64,000 nt of DNA from CALOCN01 sp942491735 (GCA_942491735.1 CALOCN010000001.1:930001-994000); one strand, 5' to 3'; shown: positions 1 to 10,200, counted from the stretch's first letter. Made by a program: numbers and translations. The notes: generated from the letters alone by a model not told the origin.

Positions 1-747
1 GGTGGCGTCCAGCTTGTCACGGATGGCCAGGATCGCCTCCAGGTCCGCCCTCGGCATCTGCTCCCGTAGCCAATCCACGATGGCCGGGTCGCCCGAGAGC
101 ACGGTCAGGGCCACGCCGCGGCGGGCGAGGTGGGTCTCGGGTAGCCGCGCCGTGATGCCGTCCACTGCGTCCTCGATGATTCGCGGATACGCCGGGGCGA
201 TGTGCGCCACCTTCCGTGCGCCCACCGCCCGCTCCAACGCGTCGAACCCCTTGCGGGTCACCGCCACCGTCCGGACCACCGGGACCTGGAGCGCCTGTTC
301 CAGCGCCTCCCGGTCCACCTGTACCCCCAGGTCCTCGGCCTCGTCGGTCATGTTGAGATCCAGGACAAAAGCAATGCCCAACTCGGCCAGTTGGGCGGCC
401 AGCATGAGACCCCGCCGCAGGTTCTTGGCGTCGGCGACCAGGATGACCCCGGCCCCCGGATGGCGGAGCAGGATGTCGAGGGTCACCGCCTCGTCCTCGG
501 ACATGGGAAGGAGGCTGTTCACGCCGGGGGTGTCCAGCACCTCCACGGAAGCCCCGTCCACGCGACCCTTCCCGCGCGTCAGGGTCACGGTGGTTCCCGG
601 GTAGTTGGAGACGGTGACGTACCGGCCGGTCAGGTGGCCGAACAGCACGCTCTTGCCAACGTTGGGGTTGCCGACGAGGATGAGCGCCGCGGGGCCGGCT
701 TGGGGGGAGGTGCTGGGCTGTTCGGGAAGCGTGGGCGTCGATGCCAT
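1..747 (-). CDS. feoB: FeoB-type ferrous iron transporter, N-terminal GTPase part (truncated by window edge)
   Basis: The reading frame runs off the left edge, so only the first 249 residues are visible. They form a G domain: Walker A GNPNVGKS, the FeoB-typical VSNYPGTTV switch region, the G3 motif DTPG, and an NMTD motif in the G4 position followed by a glutamate-rich helix. FeoB uses this cytoplasmic GTPase to gate Fe(II) import through a C-terminal membrane domain, which would lie outside the window. The ATG at 745-747 is the first in-frame start before the G domain; a weak AAAGG lies about 10 nt upstream. A Fur-like palindrome sits directly upstream. A free-standing FeoB-N GTPase cannot be excluded because the membrane part is not visible. 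Confidence 0.85.
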   Translation of the reverse strand, partial: MASTPTLPEQPSTSPQAGPAALILVGNPNVGKSVLFGHLTGRYVTVSNYPGTTVTLTRGKGRVDGASVEVLDTPGVNSLLPMSEDEAVTLDILLRHPGAGVILVADAKNLRRGLMLAAQLAELGIAFVLDLNMTDEAEDLGVQVDREALEQALQVPVVRTVAVTRKGFDALERAVGARKVAHIAPAYPRIIEDAVDGITARLPETHLARRGVALTVLSGDPAIVDWLREQMPRADLEAILAIRDKLDAT

Positions 748-762
748 GGAGAGGCGACCTTT

Positions 763-783
763 TGAGAATGAGACCGAGTCTCA
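763..783. promoter_or_regulatory. Fur-like operator upstream of feoB
   Basis: A perfect inverted repeat TGAGAC-CGA-GTCTCA lies at 769-783 and is extended on the left by TGAGAA (763-768). By hand the 19-bp Fur consensus matches 12 of 19 positions. It ends 16 nt before the feoB start codon, where a bound repressor would block transcription. Iron regulation is inferred from the gene it precedes; a DtxR-type regulator is an alternative. Confidence 0.5.
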
Positions 784-870
784 GAAAGCGCCTATCAGTC
801 TAGCCCTCCGTCGCCTCGATTCGCCACTCACAAACCGGAATCGGGATATCGCTATCCGCAATACGGGCCG

Positions 871-2202
871 TCAGTTGGAGACGCGGGGGGCCTCGTAGTC
901 CCGGTCCGGGTTGACGTCGGCCGCGTACTCGCTGTCCCACCAGGTCAGGAAGTCCCGGTCCAGGGCGGCGGTGAGCTCCGGGCTCTCGGCCACGAGGCCC
1001 ACGTTGCGGCTGTTGTAGAAGTAGCTCTTCTCCCAGTTGCTGGTCCCCACCCAGCAGCGTGTTCCGTCCACGGTGAGGTACTTGGCGTGGGTGACCCGCG
1101 CGAAGGGGATGAACCCGGTCGAGGCCTCGGGGACGGTGATGAACCGGACCGTGATCCCCTGGACCCTCTGGAGTGCCTTGAGGTCGTCGACCTTGGGTTT
1201 GCGTTTGGACCAGTCGGCGATCATCAGCTCCACCGCGACCCCGCGGGAGGCGGCCCGGCGCAGGGCGTCGTCCAGTTCACGCCAATGCGTCCCGTCCCGG
1301 CTCAGCACGCTGTAGCTGAGCAGGGTGGCGCGCAGGGTGGTCTGGGCTCCGTCGATCATGTTGAGGATCTGGGGCAGATCCCAGGTGCCGTCATCCGGAA
1401 GGTCACCTTGGGGGCTCATGGCCGGGTGCAGCGTTGCCCGCTCGCCGTCGGCCTGGATCCACTGGAAGCGTTCCCCGGTCTTGTCCGGTCTGGAAGTGAC
1501 CGCGGGGATATCGGGGAGTCGCTGCGCCTTGAGGCCGCGCCCCCGGAGCCAGTCGCTCCCGAAGATCCGCGCCACCGTTTCCGCGTAGGCCGGCATGCGC
1601 ACCCGCACCCCAATCTCGTGAATGTGCTCAAGGGCCCGCCAGTCCCAGTTGGCGCTGCCGACATAGGCATCGGATCGATCCACCACCAGGTACTTGGCGT
1701 GCATGGGACCGCCCGCGGCGGCGCGGTAGTCGACGATGCGGGCCTCGATGCCGGCGTGGCGGGCGAGCCGCCGGAGGGTCTCGGGGTAGGTCTGGAAGAA
1801 CCCTTCGTCACCCAGCACGCGGACACTGACCCCGCGACTCCCGGCCGCTTCCAGGGCGCGCAGGACCATCTCCAGACGTCCGGTCGCGACCTTGATCCCC
1901 TTGTTGTTGAACGTGCTGTCCGGTGAGTTCGAGAAGTAGAACCCCCCGGCCTCGATGGTGCGCTCCGCCGACTCGATCATGGCGATCCATGTCTCCCAGG
2001 TGTCCGGGACCTCCGCCGCGTTGACCGGGACCTCGACCGGAACGGTCTCGATGACCTGGATCGAACGGTTCTGGATCTCCTCCGGGTCTGCCGCGTCCAG
2101 CGCGTGCGCCGGCGGGGCGAGCGGGAGCAGGGCGGCGGCCACGGCTAGAGCGGTGATCCACGGGTTGGCGCAGGGGCGATCGGGGCACGAACGGGCGATC
2201 AT
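871..2202 (-). CDS. Secreted phospholipase D-fold protein with two HKD motifs
   Basis: 443 residues. An N-terminal hydrophobic stretch ending in PPAHALDA looks like a signal peptide. Two PLD motifs are visible: HAKYLVVD followed by GSANWDW in the first half, and HAKYLTVD followed by GTSNWE near the C terminus. Two HxKxxxxD motifs form one active site in the PLD superfamily, which cleaves or transfers phosphodiester bonds; members include phospholipases, cardiolipin synthases and nucleases, and the substrate cannot be chosen from sequence. The ATG at 2202 is preferred over upstream in-frame ATGs because GAGGAG lies about 8 nt before it. It is divergent from the flavoprotein gene at 2315 and upstream of feoB, which has its own operator. 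Confidence 0.8.
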   Translation of the reverse strand: MIARSCPDRPCANPWITALAVAAALLPLAPPAHALDAADPEEIQNRSIQVIETVPVEVPVNAAEVPDTWETWIAMIESAERTIEAGGFYFSNSPDSTFNNKGIKVATGRLEMVLRALEAAGSRGVSVRVLGDEGFFQTYPETLRRLARHAGIEARIVDYRAAAGGPMHAKYLVVDRSDAYVGSANWDWRALEHIHEIGVRVRMPAYAETVARIFGSDWLRGRGLKAQRLPDIPAVTSRPDKTGERFQWIQADGERATLHPAMSPQGDLPDDGTWDLPQILNMIDGAQTTLRATLLSYSVLSRDGTHWRELDDALRRAASRGVAVELMIADWSKRKPKVDDLKALQRVQGITVRFITVPEASTGFIPFARVTHAKYLTVDGTRCWVGTSNWEKSYFYNSRNVGLVAESPELTAALDRDFLTWWDSEYAADVNPDRDYEAPRVSN

Positions 2203-2314
2203 GACGGACTCCTCTGGGGTCATTGGGACGGGGCGTAGTGTAACGGGTTGCGGTGGGGCTCGTACTCCGGGAGACTGACCCCCGCGCTGGCTCACCGACT
2301 CCTGGGAGGACCGA

Positions 2315-4564
2315 GTGCTCCGACCGCTCAAACGCTATGCCCACTGGCTCCATCTGCAGTGGCCCGCCGGAACCGTGGAGACCCTCCCCGAGGTGGCCCC
2401 CGACGGCTCCACCCAGGTGCCCGGACTCTACGTGGTCGGCGACCTCACCGGGATCCCGCTCCTCAAGTTCGCCCTGGACACCGGCGCCCGGGTTGCCCGG
2501 GCCGTAGCCAAGGACCTTGGGGGGGCACACACCGAGGGGGTTCGGGATCTGGTCATTGTCGGCGGAGGTGTTTCCGGCATGGCCGCGGCCATGGAAGCAC
2601 GCAAACAGGGTCTGGACGTGGTGGTGCTGGAGGCCGCGGAGCCGTTCTTCACCCTGGTCAACTTCCCCAAGGGGAAGCCCATCTATACCTACCCCAAGCG
2701 GATGACCCCCGAGGGTTCGCTTCAGGTTAGGGCCGACGTCAAGGAAGGGCTGATCGAGGAACTGCGGGAACAGGTGCGCGCGGCGGGGGTCGAGACCACC
2801 CCGGGACGCGCCGAGTCCGTACGACGCACCGGGGATGGACTCGAGGTGATCCTGGTCGACGGGGAGCCCCTGCGCGCGGCGCGGGTGATCGTGGCCATTG
2901 GCCGGGGCGGGGACACGCGTCGGCTGAACGTTCCCGGTGAGGACCTGCCCAAGGTCTACAACCGGCTCCATGATCCCAAGGACTTCTGCGGCACCCAGTC
3001 CCTGGTGGTGGGCGGAGGGGACAGCGCCCTGGAGGCGGCGATCGCCCTGGCCCAGTGCGGCGCCCAGGTCACGATCAGCTATCGCAAGGCGGAGTTCTCC
3101 CGCCCCAAACCGGACAACCTGGAGGCGGTCGAAGCCCTGGTCTCGGGGCGCACCGAGGGCACCGGCTCGCTCACGTTGGCCATGGGCACGAACGTGAAGG
3201 AGATCCGGGCGGGGGAGGTGGTGCTCACCGGCGATTCCGGTGAGACGGTGATCGGGAACGACGTGGTGTTCCCCATGATTGGCCGCGAGGCGCCCCTGGC
3301 TTTCTTCCGGCGCAGCGGGGTGCCGCTGCTGGGGGAGATGTCGGCCCGGAGTTGGGCCGCGCTGGGGCTGTTCGTCCTGTTCTGCGCCTGGCTCTACAAC
3401 TGGAAGTCGGGCGGGTTCTTCGACAAGCTGTCCTCGCAGCAGGGCTGGTTTCCCTACGCGTTGCCGGGATGGTTCGCGGACGCGGCGGCGGATCCTTCCA
3501 CCCTGCTGGGAACGATCGTTGTTTCCGCGAGCGGGCCTTCATTCTGGTACACCCTGGCCTACTCGGCGATCGTGGTCGGTTTCGGTTTCAAACGCATGCG
3601 ATCCAAACCCACCCCGTATATCCGTTGGCAGACCGCGACCCTCATGTCGGTGCAGGTGTTGCCCCTCTTCCTGCTTCCGGAGATCATCCTCCCTCAGCTC
3701 AACTATGCCGGCTGGCTCCCGGCGGCGATCGCCGATCCGCTCTTCCCCGAGGTGACCTACGGCCATGGCCGCGAGTTCTGGCGTGCCTACGGGTTGATCC
3801 TCGCCTGGCCCCTGAACGTCTACAACGTCTTCACCGATCAACCGCTTCCGGCGTGGCTGTGGATCTGCGGGATCCAGACCCTGGTTCTCATTCCCGTCGG
3901 GATCTACTACTTCGGGAAAGGTGTCTACTGCGGCTGGATCTGTTCGTGTGGCGCCCTGGCCGAGACCCTGGGGGACGGGTTCCGCCAGAAGATGCCCCAC
4001 GGCCCCAAGTGGAACCGGCTCAACTTCCTGGGCCAGGGCATTCTTGGCGTGGCGGTCGTCCTGCTCGTGTTCCGGGTGGCCGGGTGGCTCTCCCCGGAAA
4101 CCGCCTGGTTGGCCTCGGTCAACTCCATCGCGCTCAGTGGCGGGGGAGAGACGGGGATCTTCCGGGCGCTCAACTGGAAGTGGACGGTGGACGTGCTCCT
4201 GGCCGGGATCCTTGGCTACGGTCTCTACTTCTGGTTCTCGGGCCGCGTGTGGTGCCGCTTCGCCTGTCCGTTGGCGGCGCTGATGCACATCTATGCGCGG
4301 TTCAGCCGGTTTCGCATCCTGTCGGAAAAGAAGAAGTGCATTTCCTGCAACGTCTGCACGTCGGTCTGTCACCAGGGGATCGACGTCATGAACTTCGCCA
4401 ACAAGGGGCTTCCCATGGCGGACCCGGAGTGTGTGCGCTGTTCCGCCTGTGTGCAGAGCTGTCCCACCGGGGTGCTCTACTTCGGACAGGTGAACGCGGA
4501 GGGGGTGGAGGTGGCGCGGGACGGGTTGGCCGCGTCTCCGGTGCGGATGCGCGAGGGCGCGTAG
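2315..4564 (+). CDS. Flavin/NAD(P) oxidoreductase fused to NapH/CcoG-type polyferredoxin membrane domain
   Basis: 749 residues from a GTG start with GGGAGGA 4 nt upstream. Residues 36-46 (PGLYVVGDLTG) resemble the flavin-contacting GD motif that normally ends thioredoxin-reductase-like proteins. They are followed by a dinucleotide-binding glycine motif (VIVGGGVSG, 80-88) and a second one (VVGGGDSA, 231-238). From about 345 the protein becomes a membrane domain with several helices. It carries NapH-type cysteine motifs (GVYCGWICSCG near 537-546; RVWCRFACP near 645-652) and two 4Fe-4S clusters (C675, C678, C681, C685 and C706, C709, C712, C716). A likely role is moving electrons between a cytoplasmic pyridine nucleotide/flavin and a membrane or periplasmic acceptor. 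Partner and direction are unknown. Confidence 0.8.
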   Translation: MLRPLKRYAHWLHLQWPAGTVETLPEVAPDGSTQVPGLYVVGDLTGIPLLKFALDTGARVARAVAKDLGGAHTEGVRDLVIVGGGVSGMAAAMEARKQGLDVVVLEAAEPFFTLVNFPKGKPIYTYPKRMTPEGSLQVRADVKEGLIEELREQVRAAGVETTPGRAESVRRTGDGLEVILVDGEPLRAARVIVAIGRGGDTRRLNVPGEDLPKVYNRLHDPKDFCGTQSLVVGGGDSALEAAIALAQCGAQVTISYRKAEFSRPKPDNLEAVEALVSGRTEGTGSLTLAMGTNVKEIRAGEVVLTGDSGETVIGNDVVFPMIGREAPLAFFRRSGVPLLGEMSARSWAALGLFVLFCAWLYNWKSGGFFDKLSSQQGWFPYALPGWFADAAADPSTLLGTIVVSASGPSFWYTLAYSAIVVGFGFKRMRSKPTPYIRWQTATLMSVQVLPLFLLPEIILPQLNYAGWLPAAIADPLFPEVTYGHGREFWRAYGLILAWPLNVYNVFTDQPLPAWLWICGIQTLVLIPVGIYYFGKGVYCGWICSCGALAETLGDGFRQKMPHGPKWNRLNFLGQGILGVAVVLLVFRVAGWLSPETAWLASVNSIALSGGGETGIFRALNWKWTVDVLLAGILGYGLYFWFSGRVWCRFACPLAALMHIYARFSRFRILSEKKKCISCNVCTSVCHQGIDVMNFANKGLPMADPECVRCSACVQSCPTGVLYFGQVNAEGVEVARDGLAASPVRMREGA

Positions 4565-4599
4565 GAACACTCGCTACGCGCCCCCGGATGCTTCCGGGC

Positions 4600-6042
4600 C
4601 TAGCTGCCGGCGAACAACAGGTTGGCGTTGGTCGGGCGATCGGCCCGCAGTTCCCAGTCTTCGGGCTGGAAGTAGGGATAGGTACAGCTGACCAGGGCGC
4701 CGTAGAAGTTCACGTAGTGGGCGGGCAGGACCCGGCTTCCCGCGTACATGATGCTGTCGGTCACCGTTCCCGCCCCTTCCTTGAGGATGGGGGCGGGTAC
4801 CTTGACCTTCTCGATCAGCGCCGCGAATCCTTCCTGCTGTGCTGCTCTCCGGGCGTCCGGAGCGGCCATCACGGCCACCGGCCCGGTGAGGTCGGTTCGT
4901 TTCGCGATCGCATTCCTCATGGAGTTGCACTGCACCCCGAGGTACTCGTCCGGAAGCCCCAGCATGTGTCCGAACTCGTGGGCAACCACGACGTAGTTGC
5001 GGGGTATGCTGATAAACGCGTCGGCCCCGAGGTCGGGATTTCCGGGGCTCTTCACCATCAGCATGCCGGCCGAGAATTTTCTTCCATCCTTCTGTTGCGC
5101 GGTGAGATTGGCGGCTCTCCGATCCAGGTTCGCGCGCAGCGGCGTCCGGATCCAGGGCTGGGCCGAGAACTTGGACACCGTCTGGACCACGTCGCTGTAG
5201 GGGCGCAGGACTTCCTTGAGTCGGCTGACAATGGCCTTCTTCCGTTTGCCCGCCGTCACCATGGTCCGTGCGTCATCCGGGCCGGTTTGCGCGTACACCC
5301 AGATGTGGAGGCCGGCATTGACCGCATCCTCGGTGAGGTAGCGACGGGCCTTGAACCCGAAGTCCGCCAGCCGCTGCGATGCGTCGCGGGTGAGCGTGCT
5401 CGACCCCCCCTCGAATGGCAGGTAATCGCACCCTGTGGTCTCGATCAGTTTGTCGATCCACTGCATGGTGAAGATGCCGAGAGCGGTGTCCCTGCGGACG
5501 CTGTCCTCTGTCTGGACATCCCGATGTCCGAAGATTCCGTCCCACAGGGGATCATGGGCGACCATCGCGCGGAGGTTCTCGTCCTTGATCACCCGCACCC
5601 CGTAGTGGGCGATCTGCTTGGGCGTATTGGGCTCGACCACCACCGTGACGGTGGCCGAATAGTCCTTCTTCCAGTTCTTCTCCCGCGAGACGAACTTGTA
5701 CTGGTTGCTCCAGGTGGCCTCGATGACCTGCTTGAACCGGTCCTTGTACGCCTGGCGCTCACCGGCAGTCCAGACCGGCCCGTCCGGGAGGTTTCTCCAA
5801 TCGTCGTTCTGATCGTTGGCCGGTTTCGCGGCGTTCTTGCTCTGCTCGTACTCCTTCTGGGTCAGGAACTGGAAGTTCAGCCGGGAAGTGACGGTGAGCC
5901 TGTTGTCTGCGGGCCGGTAGACGGCATCGAATCGTCCGATTTCCGTGGCAGGGCGGTACCCATCGATCTTGAGCCATCCCTGGCTCGTTGCCTGCAGAAA
6001 GCTCCGGTGGACTCGATCATCGACAGTCGTGGGTTCAGCCAT
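4600..6042 (-). CDS. Zinc metalloprotease with HEFGHMLGLPD motif, no visible signal peptide
   Basis: 480 residues. The extended zinc motif HEFGHMLGLPDEY (about residues 355-367) gives two histidine ligands, a catalytic glutamate and a third ligand downstream, as in M6/metzincin-like peptidases. Residues about 210-260 (FEGGSSTLTRDASQRL to IWVYAQTG) faintly resemble an OmpA-like fold, but this is weak. The ATG at 6042 is chosen because GAGGAAA lies about 6 nt upstream; the same frame is open to 6333 without another good ribosome binding site. Residues after the start are polar with no signal peptide, unusual for this peptidase type. It converges with the gene ending at 4564 and is divergent from the lipoprotein at 6336. 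Confidence 0.65.
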   Translation of the reverse strand: MAEPTTVDDRVHRSFLQATSQGWLKIDGYRPATEIGRFDAVYRPADNRLTVTSRLNFQFLTQKEYEQSKNAAKPANDQNDDWRNLPDGPVWTAGERQAYKDRFKQVIEATWSNQYKFVSREKNWKKDYSATVTVVVEPNTPKQIAHYGVRVIKDENLRAMVAHDPLWDGIFGHRDVQTEDSVRRDTALGIFTMQWIDKLIETTGCDYLPFEGGSSTLTRDASQRLADFGFKARRYLTEDAVNAGLHIWVYAQTGPDDARTMVTAGKRKKAIVSRLKEVLRPYSDVVQTVSKFSAQPWIRTPLRANLDRRAANLTAQQKDGRKFSAGMLMVKSPGNPDLGADAFISIPRNYVVVAHEFGHMLGLPDEYLGVQCNSMRNAIAKRTDLTGPVAVMAAPDARRAAQQEGFAALIEKVKVPAPILKEGAGTVTDSIMYAGSRVLPAHYVNFYGALVSCTYPYFQPEDWELRADRPTNANLLFAGS

Positions 6043-6335
6043 GTGGTTTCCTCGAACAGGGGCCTTGTGGAGTTGGGAAGCCCGGGGGAAGTCGTCCACC
6101 GGACAATCGAGGTGCATAGCATAAACGAGCGGCCCGGTTGGCTGGTACACATCCTTGCCGGTATCGACAAGGGGTATTCGCCCCCTCCCCCGGCCATTCC
6201 ACCGACAAGTTTCTCCCTCTGACATCCAATATCGAGGAAAGCGTCCGGGGCGCGCTGCGCGTGAGTTGGTATCCTCAGCGGTTGGAAGAGGCGGTGCGAT
6301 TCTGGCTACGGGTTGACGGAAGCGGGAGAACAACG

Positions 6336-7088
6336 ATGGACAGCATTCCCATGATCAAGAGAGTTGCGACCCTGGGACTCGGGTTGGCCCTTCTGACCGG
6401 TTGTGGAGGAGGGACCCTGGAGGACTCCGACGGGCCGGTCGTCGCGGACTCGGCGACCCCTCCCGTGACCGGGGATTCCGTGGAGGGCGTGGTCACCGAA
6501 ACCATGAATGCCATGGGATACACCTACATCCGGGTCGAGCATGCCGAGGGAGCCATCTGGGCCGCGGCGCCGGCCTTCGGCATCGAGGTGGGAGAGCGCG
6601 TCATCGTCTCCACCGCCATGCCGATGGCGGACTACTACAGCAAGACCCTGGACCGCACGTTCGACGTCGTCTACTTCACCCAGGGGATCCAGAGAGAAGG
6701 CGGAAAGTTCACCGCAAGTGGTGGGGGCGCCTCCCACGGACGCATGGAACCGGAGGTGGCGGAGATGGAGATCTCCGGGGTGGAGAGGGCCGAGGGCGGC
6801 CTCACGGTCAGCGAGATCGTGGCCCAGCGCGCCGACCTGGCCGGTCAGGAGGTCGTGGTCCGGGGCAAGGTGGTCAAGTTCAATCCCGAGATCATGGGAA
6901 CGAACTGGATGCATATCCAGGACGGATCCGGGGCCCTGGGAGAAAACGACCTCACCGTGACCAGCCAGGCGGTGGTGGAGGTGGGGAGCACGGTCCTCGT
7001 GCGGGGTGTGGTGGCGGTGGACAAGGATTTCGGGGCCGGCTACCGGTACGCGGTCATCGTGGAAGGCGCGGAGGTCATCGCGGAGTAG
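6336..7088 (+). CDS. Lipoprotein with two OB-fold-like segments (NrfJ-like first half)
   Basis: 250 residues. MDSIPMIKRVATLGLGLALLTGC gives a short signal peptide with lipobox LTGC, so the protein should be a periplasmic lipoprotein. Residues about 48-110 contain GYTYIRVEH and VGERVIV, resembling small proteins annotated as NrfJ-like. Residues about 150-250 (EIVAQRADLAGQEVVVRGKV, then WMHIQDGSG) look like a nucleic-acid-binding-type OB fold used as a generic barrel. The ATG at 6336 is preceded by GGGAGAA; an internal ATG at 6351 lacks one. Function unknown. Confidence 0.65.
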   Translation: MDSIPMIKRVATLGLGLALLTGCGGGTLEDSDGPVVADSATPPVTGDSVEGVVTETMNAMGYTYIRVEHAEGAIWAAAPAFGIEVGERVIVSTAMPMADYYSKTLDRTFDVVYFTQGIQREGGKFTASGGGASHGRMEPEVAEMEISGVERAEGGLTVSEIVAQRADLAGQEVVVRGKVVKFNPEIMGTNWMHIQDGSGALGENDLTVTSQAVVEVGSTVLVRGVVAVDKDFGAGYRYAVIVEGAEVIAE

Positions 7089-7292
7089 GCGCCGACACCT
7101 GGATTGCCGGTGAAACAAGATCAATACGGTCACCCTTCCAGCCTCATGAGAGTCGACGTTGGCGTCTGATCCTGGGCCCCTCTTTGCTATGATTCCTATT
7201 CAGTCCACGGGGGTCCTCTCCAGTTCCTGATATTCTGATTCGCGGCGGTCCCCCCTGATCAACACCATTTGCGTTGCATGTTGGGGGCCTCG

Positions 7293-10200
7293 ATGGAGTT
7301 TCGTACCGTATTATTCGGACTGTTTGTCGGTCTCTTGGGTCTTGGGTTTCTCGCTCCATCGGCCGCATTCTCGGCCACCGTCTCCTGGCTTGGCCCGGTC
7401 AGCGGAGACTGGAGTGATGGCACGAAGTGGAGCGGCGGATTGGCTCCCGCAGCGGGTGATACCGTGGCGATCACGGTTGGTGGGGGAACCTACACCGTCA
7501 CCGTGGATGTGGATCCTACCGTAGCTCGTATCGTTCTCGGGGGAGCGGGTGGCACCCAGGTCCTGAGTTCGAACGGTCAGACCCTCTCGGTCGCTACGGG
7601 CATCGTCATCAACGCGGACGGTCGCCTTGATCTCTCGAACGCTTCCATCCTGGGCACTGGATCCCTGGACAACGCCGGAACCCTGCGCCTCCTCGGATCG
7701 GCGAGCGTGTCGCTGAACGTTGCGAACACGGGCGATCTTCATGCGGCAAACCTCGGCAACACGATCCCTACCTTCACCACTCAGAGTGGTGAGATCCGCA
7801 TCGATGGCCAGTTGTACAACTCGGACTCGGAGTTGACGGTGGTGAACGGGTTCACGAACGCGGGGACGATCGTGCTGACCAAGGTGAGCAGCACGGCTCG
7901 GACGATGAGTCTGACCGTGCCGACCCTGGTCAATACGGGGACGATCAGCTCCCCGGGTGGTGTGGGTTCCCGTCGTCTGTACTGCCAGCTGGACAACCAG
8001 GGGACGCTGAGCGTGGCCAACGCGGACACGGACCTGGAGAAGGAGGATGCGGACCACCTGAACTCCGGCGACATCAACGTGCTCAACTTTGGTGACCTGG
8101 ACATCAACCTGACCGGGGCGGGCTCGCCCAGCTTCATCCACTCGGGGAACATCGACATCGACCTGGGTCAGGTGTGCACGGTGGATGGGGGGACGTTCCA
8201 GTTCAGCCCGGGGACGACGTCGAACACCGGTGTGTTGGAGTTCACGAACTGCGACGTGGTGGGCGTGGTGTTGAGCGCCACGAGCTGCATCTTCCGCCTG
8301 GCCGGGAACACGACGGTGAACTCGTTGACCAACGCCGGGGGACCGGTGGAGGTGGCCAACGCATCGAACGTGGTCACGACAATCCCGGCCCAGAGCGGTG
8401 AGATCCGCATCGATGGCCAGTTGTACAACTCACACTCGGAGTTGACGGTGGTGAACGGGTTCACGAACGCGGGGACGATCGTGCTGACCAAGGTGAGCAG
8501 CACGGCTCGGACGATGAGTCTGACCGTTCCGACCCTGGTCAATACGGGGACGATCAGCTCCCCGGGTGGTGTGGGTTCCCGTCGTCTGTATTGCCAACTG
8601 GACAACCAGGGGACGCTGAGCGTGGCCAACGCGGACACGGACCTGGAGAAGGAGGATGCGGACCACCTGAACTCCGGGGACATCAACGTGCTCAACTTTG
8701 GTGACCTGGACATCAACCTGACCGGGGCGGGCTCGCCCAGCTTCATCCACTCGGGGAACATCGACATCGACCTGGGCCAGGTGTGCACGGTGGATGGGGG
8801 GACGTTCCAGTTCAGCCCGGGGACGACGTCGAACACCGGTGTGTTGGAGTTCACGAACTGCGACGTGGTGGGCGTGGTGTTGAGCGCCACGAGCTGCATC
8901 TTCCGCCTGGCCGGGAACACGACGGTGAACTCGTTGACCAACGCCGGGGGACCGGTGGAGGTGGCCAACGCATCGAACGTGGTCACGACAATCCCGGCCC
9001 AGAGCGGTGAGATCCGCATCGATGGCCAGTTGTACAACTCGGACTCGGAGTTGACGGTGGTGAACGGGTTCACGAACGCGGGGACGATCGTGCTGACCAA
9101 GGTGAGCAGCACGGCTCGGACGATGAGTCTGACCGTTCCGACCCTGGTCAATACGGGGACGATCAGCTCCCGGGTGGTGTGGGTTCCCGTCGTCTGTATT
9201 GCCAACTGGACAACCAGGGGACGCTGAGCGTGGCCAACGCGGACACGGACCTGGAGAAGGAGGATGCGGACCACCTGAACTCCGGGGACATCAACGTGCT
9301 CAACTTTGGTGACCTGGACATCAACCTGACCGGGGCGGGCTCGCCCAGCTTCATCCACTCGGGGAACATCGACATCGACCTGGGCCAGGTGTGCACGGTG
9401 GATGGGGGGACGTTCCAGTTCAGCCCGGGGACGACGTCGAACACCGGTGTGTTGGAGTTCACGAACTGCGACGTGGTGGGCGTGGTGTTGAGCGCCACGA
9501 GCTGCATCTTCCGCCTGGCCGGGAACACGACGGTGAACTCGTTGACCAACGCCGGGGGACCGGTGGAGGTGGCCAACGCATCGAACGTGGTCACGACAAT
9601 CCCGGCCCAGAGCGGTGAGATCCGCATCGATGGCCAGTTGTACAACTCGGACTCCGAGTTGACGGTGGTGAACGGGTTCACGAACGCGGGGACGATCGTG
9701 CTGACCAAGGTGAGCAGCACGGCTCGGACGATGAGTCTGACCGTTCCGACCCTGGTCAATACGGGGACGATCAGCTCCCCGGGTGGTGTGGGTTCCCGTC
9801 GTCTGTATTGCCAGCTGGACAACCAGGGGACGCTGAGCGTGGCCAACGCGGACACGGACCTGGAGAAGGAGGATGCGGACCACCTGAACTCCGGGGACAT
9901 CAACGTGCTCAACTTTGGTGATCTGGACATCAACCTGACCGGGGCGGGCTCGCCCAGCTTCATCCACTCGGGGAACTTCGACATCGACCTGGGCCAGGTG
10001 TGCACGGTGGATGGGGGGACGTTCCAGTTCAGCCCGGGGACGACGTCGAACACCGGTGTGTTGGAGTTCACGAACTGCGACGTGGTGGGCGTGGTGTTGA
10101 GCGCCACGAGCTGCATCTTCCGCCTGGCCGGGAACACGACGGTGAACTCGTTGACCAACGCCGGGGGACCGGTGGAGGTGGCCAACGCATCGAACGTGGT

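Noticed and set aside
4583..4598. Terminator between the convergent genes at 4564 and 4600
   Set aside because: CCCGGA/TCCGGG is a 6-bp stem without a T run on either side, too weak to support.
4600..6042. Effector of a contractile injection system
   Set aside because: Lack of a signal peptide made this tempting, but no sheath, tube or baseplate gene is nearby.
3352..6222. 956-residue + strand open frame crossing two genes
   Set aside because: It overlaps a well-supported gene in another frame and the opposite-strand protease, with no domain of its own.
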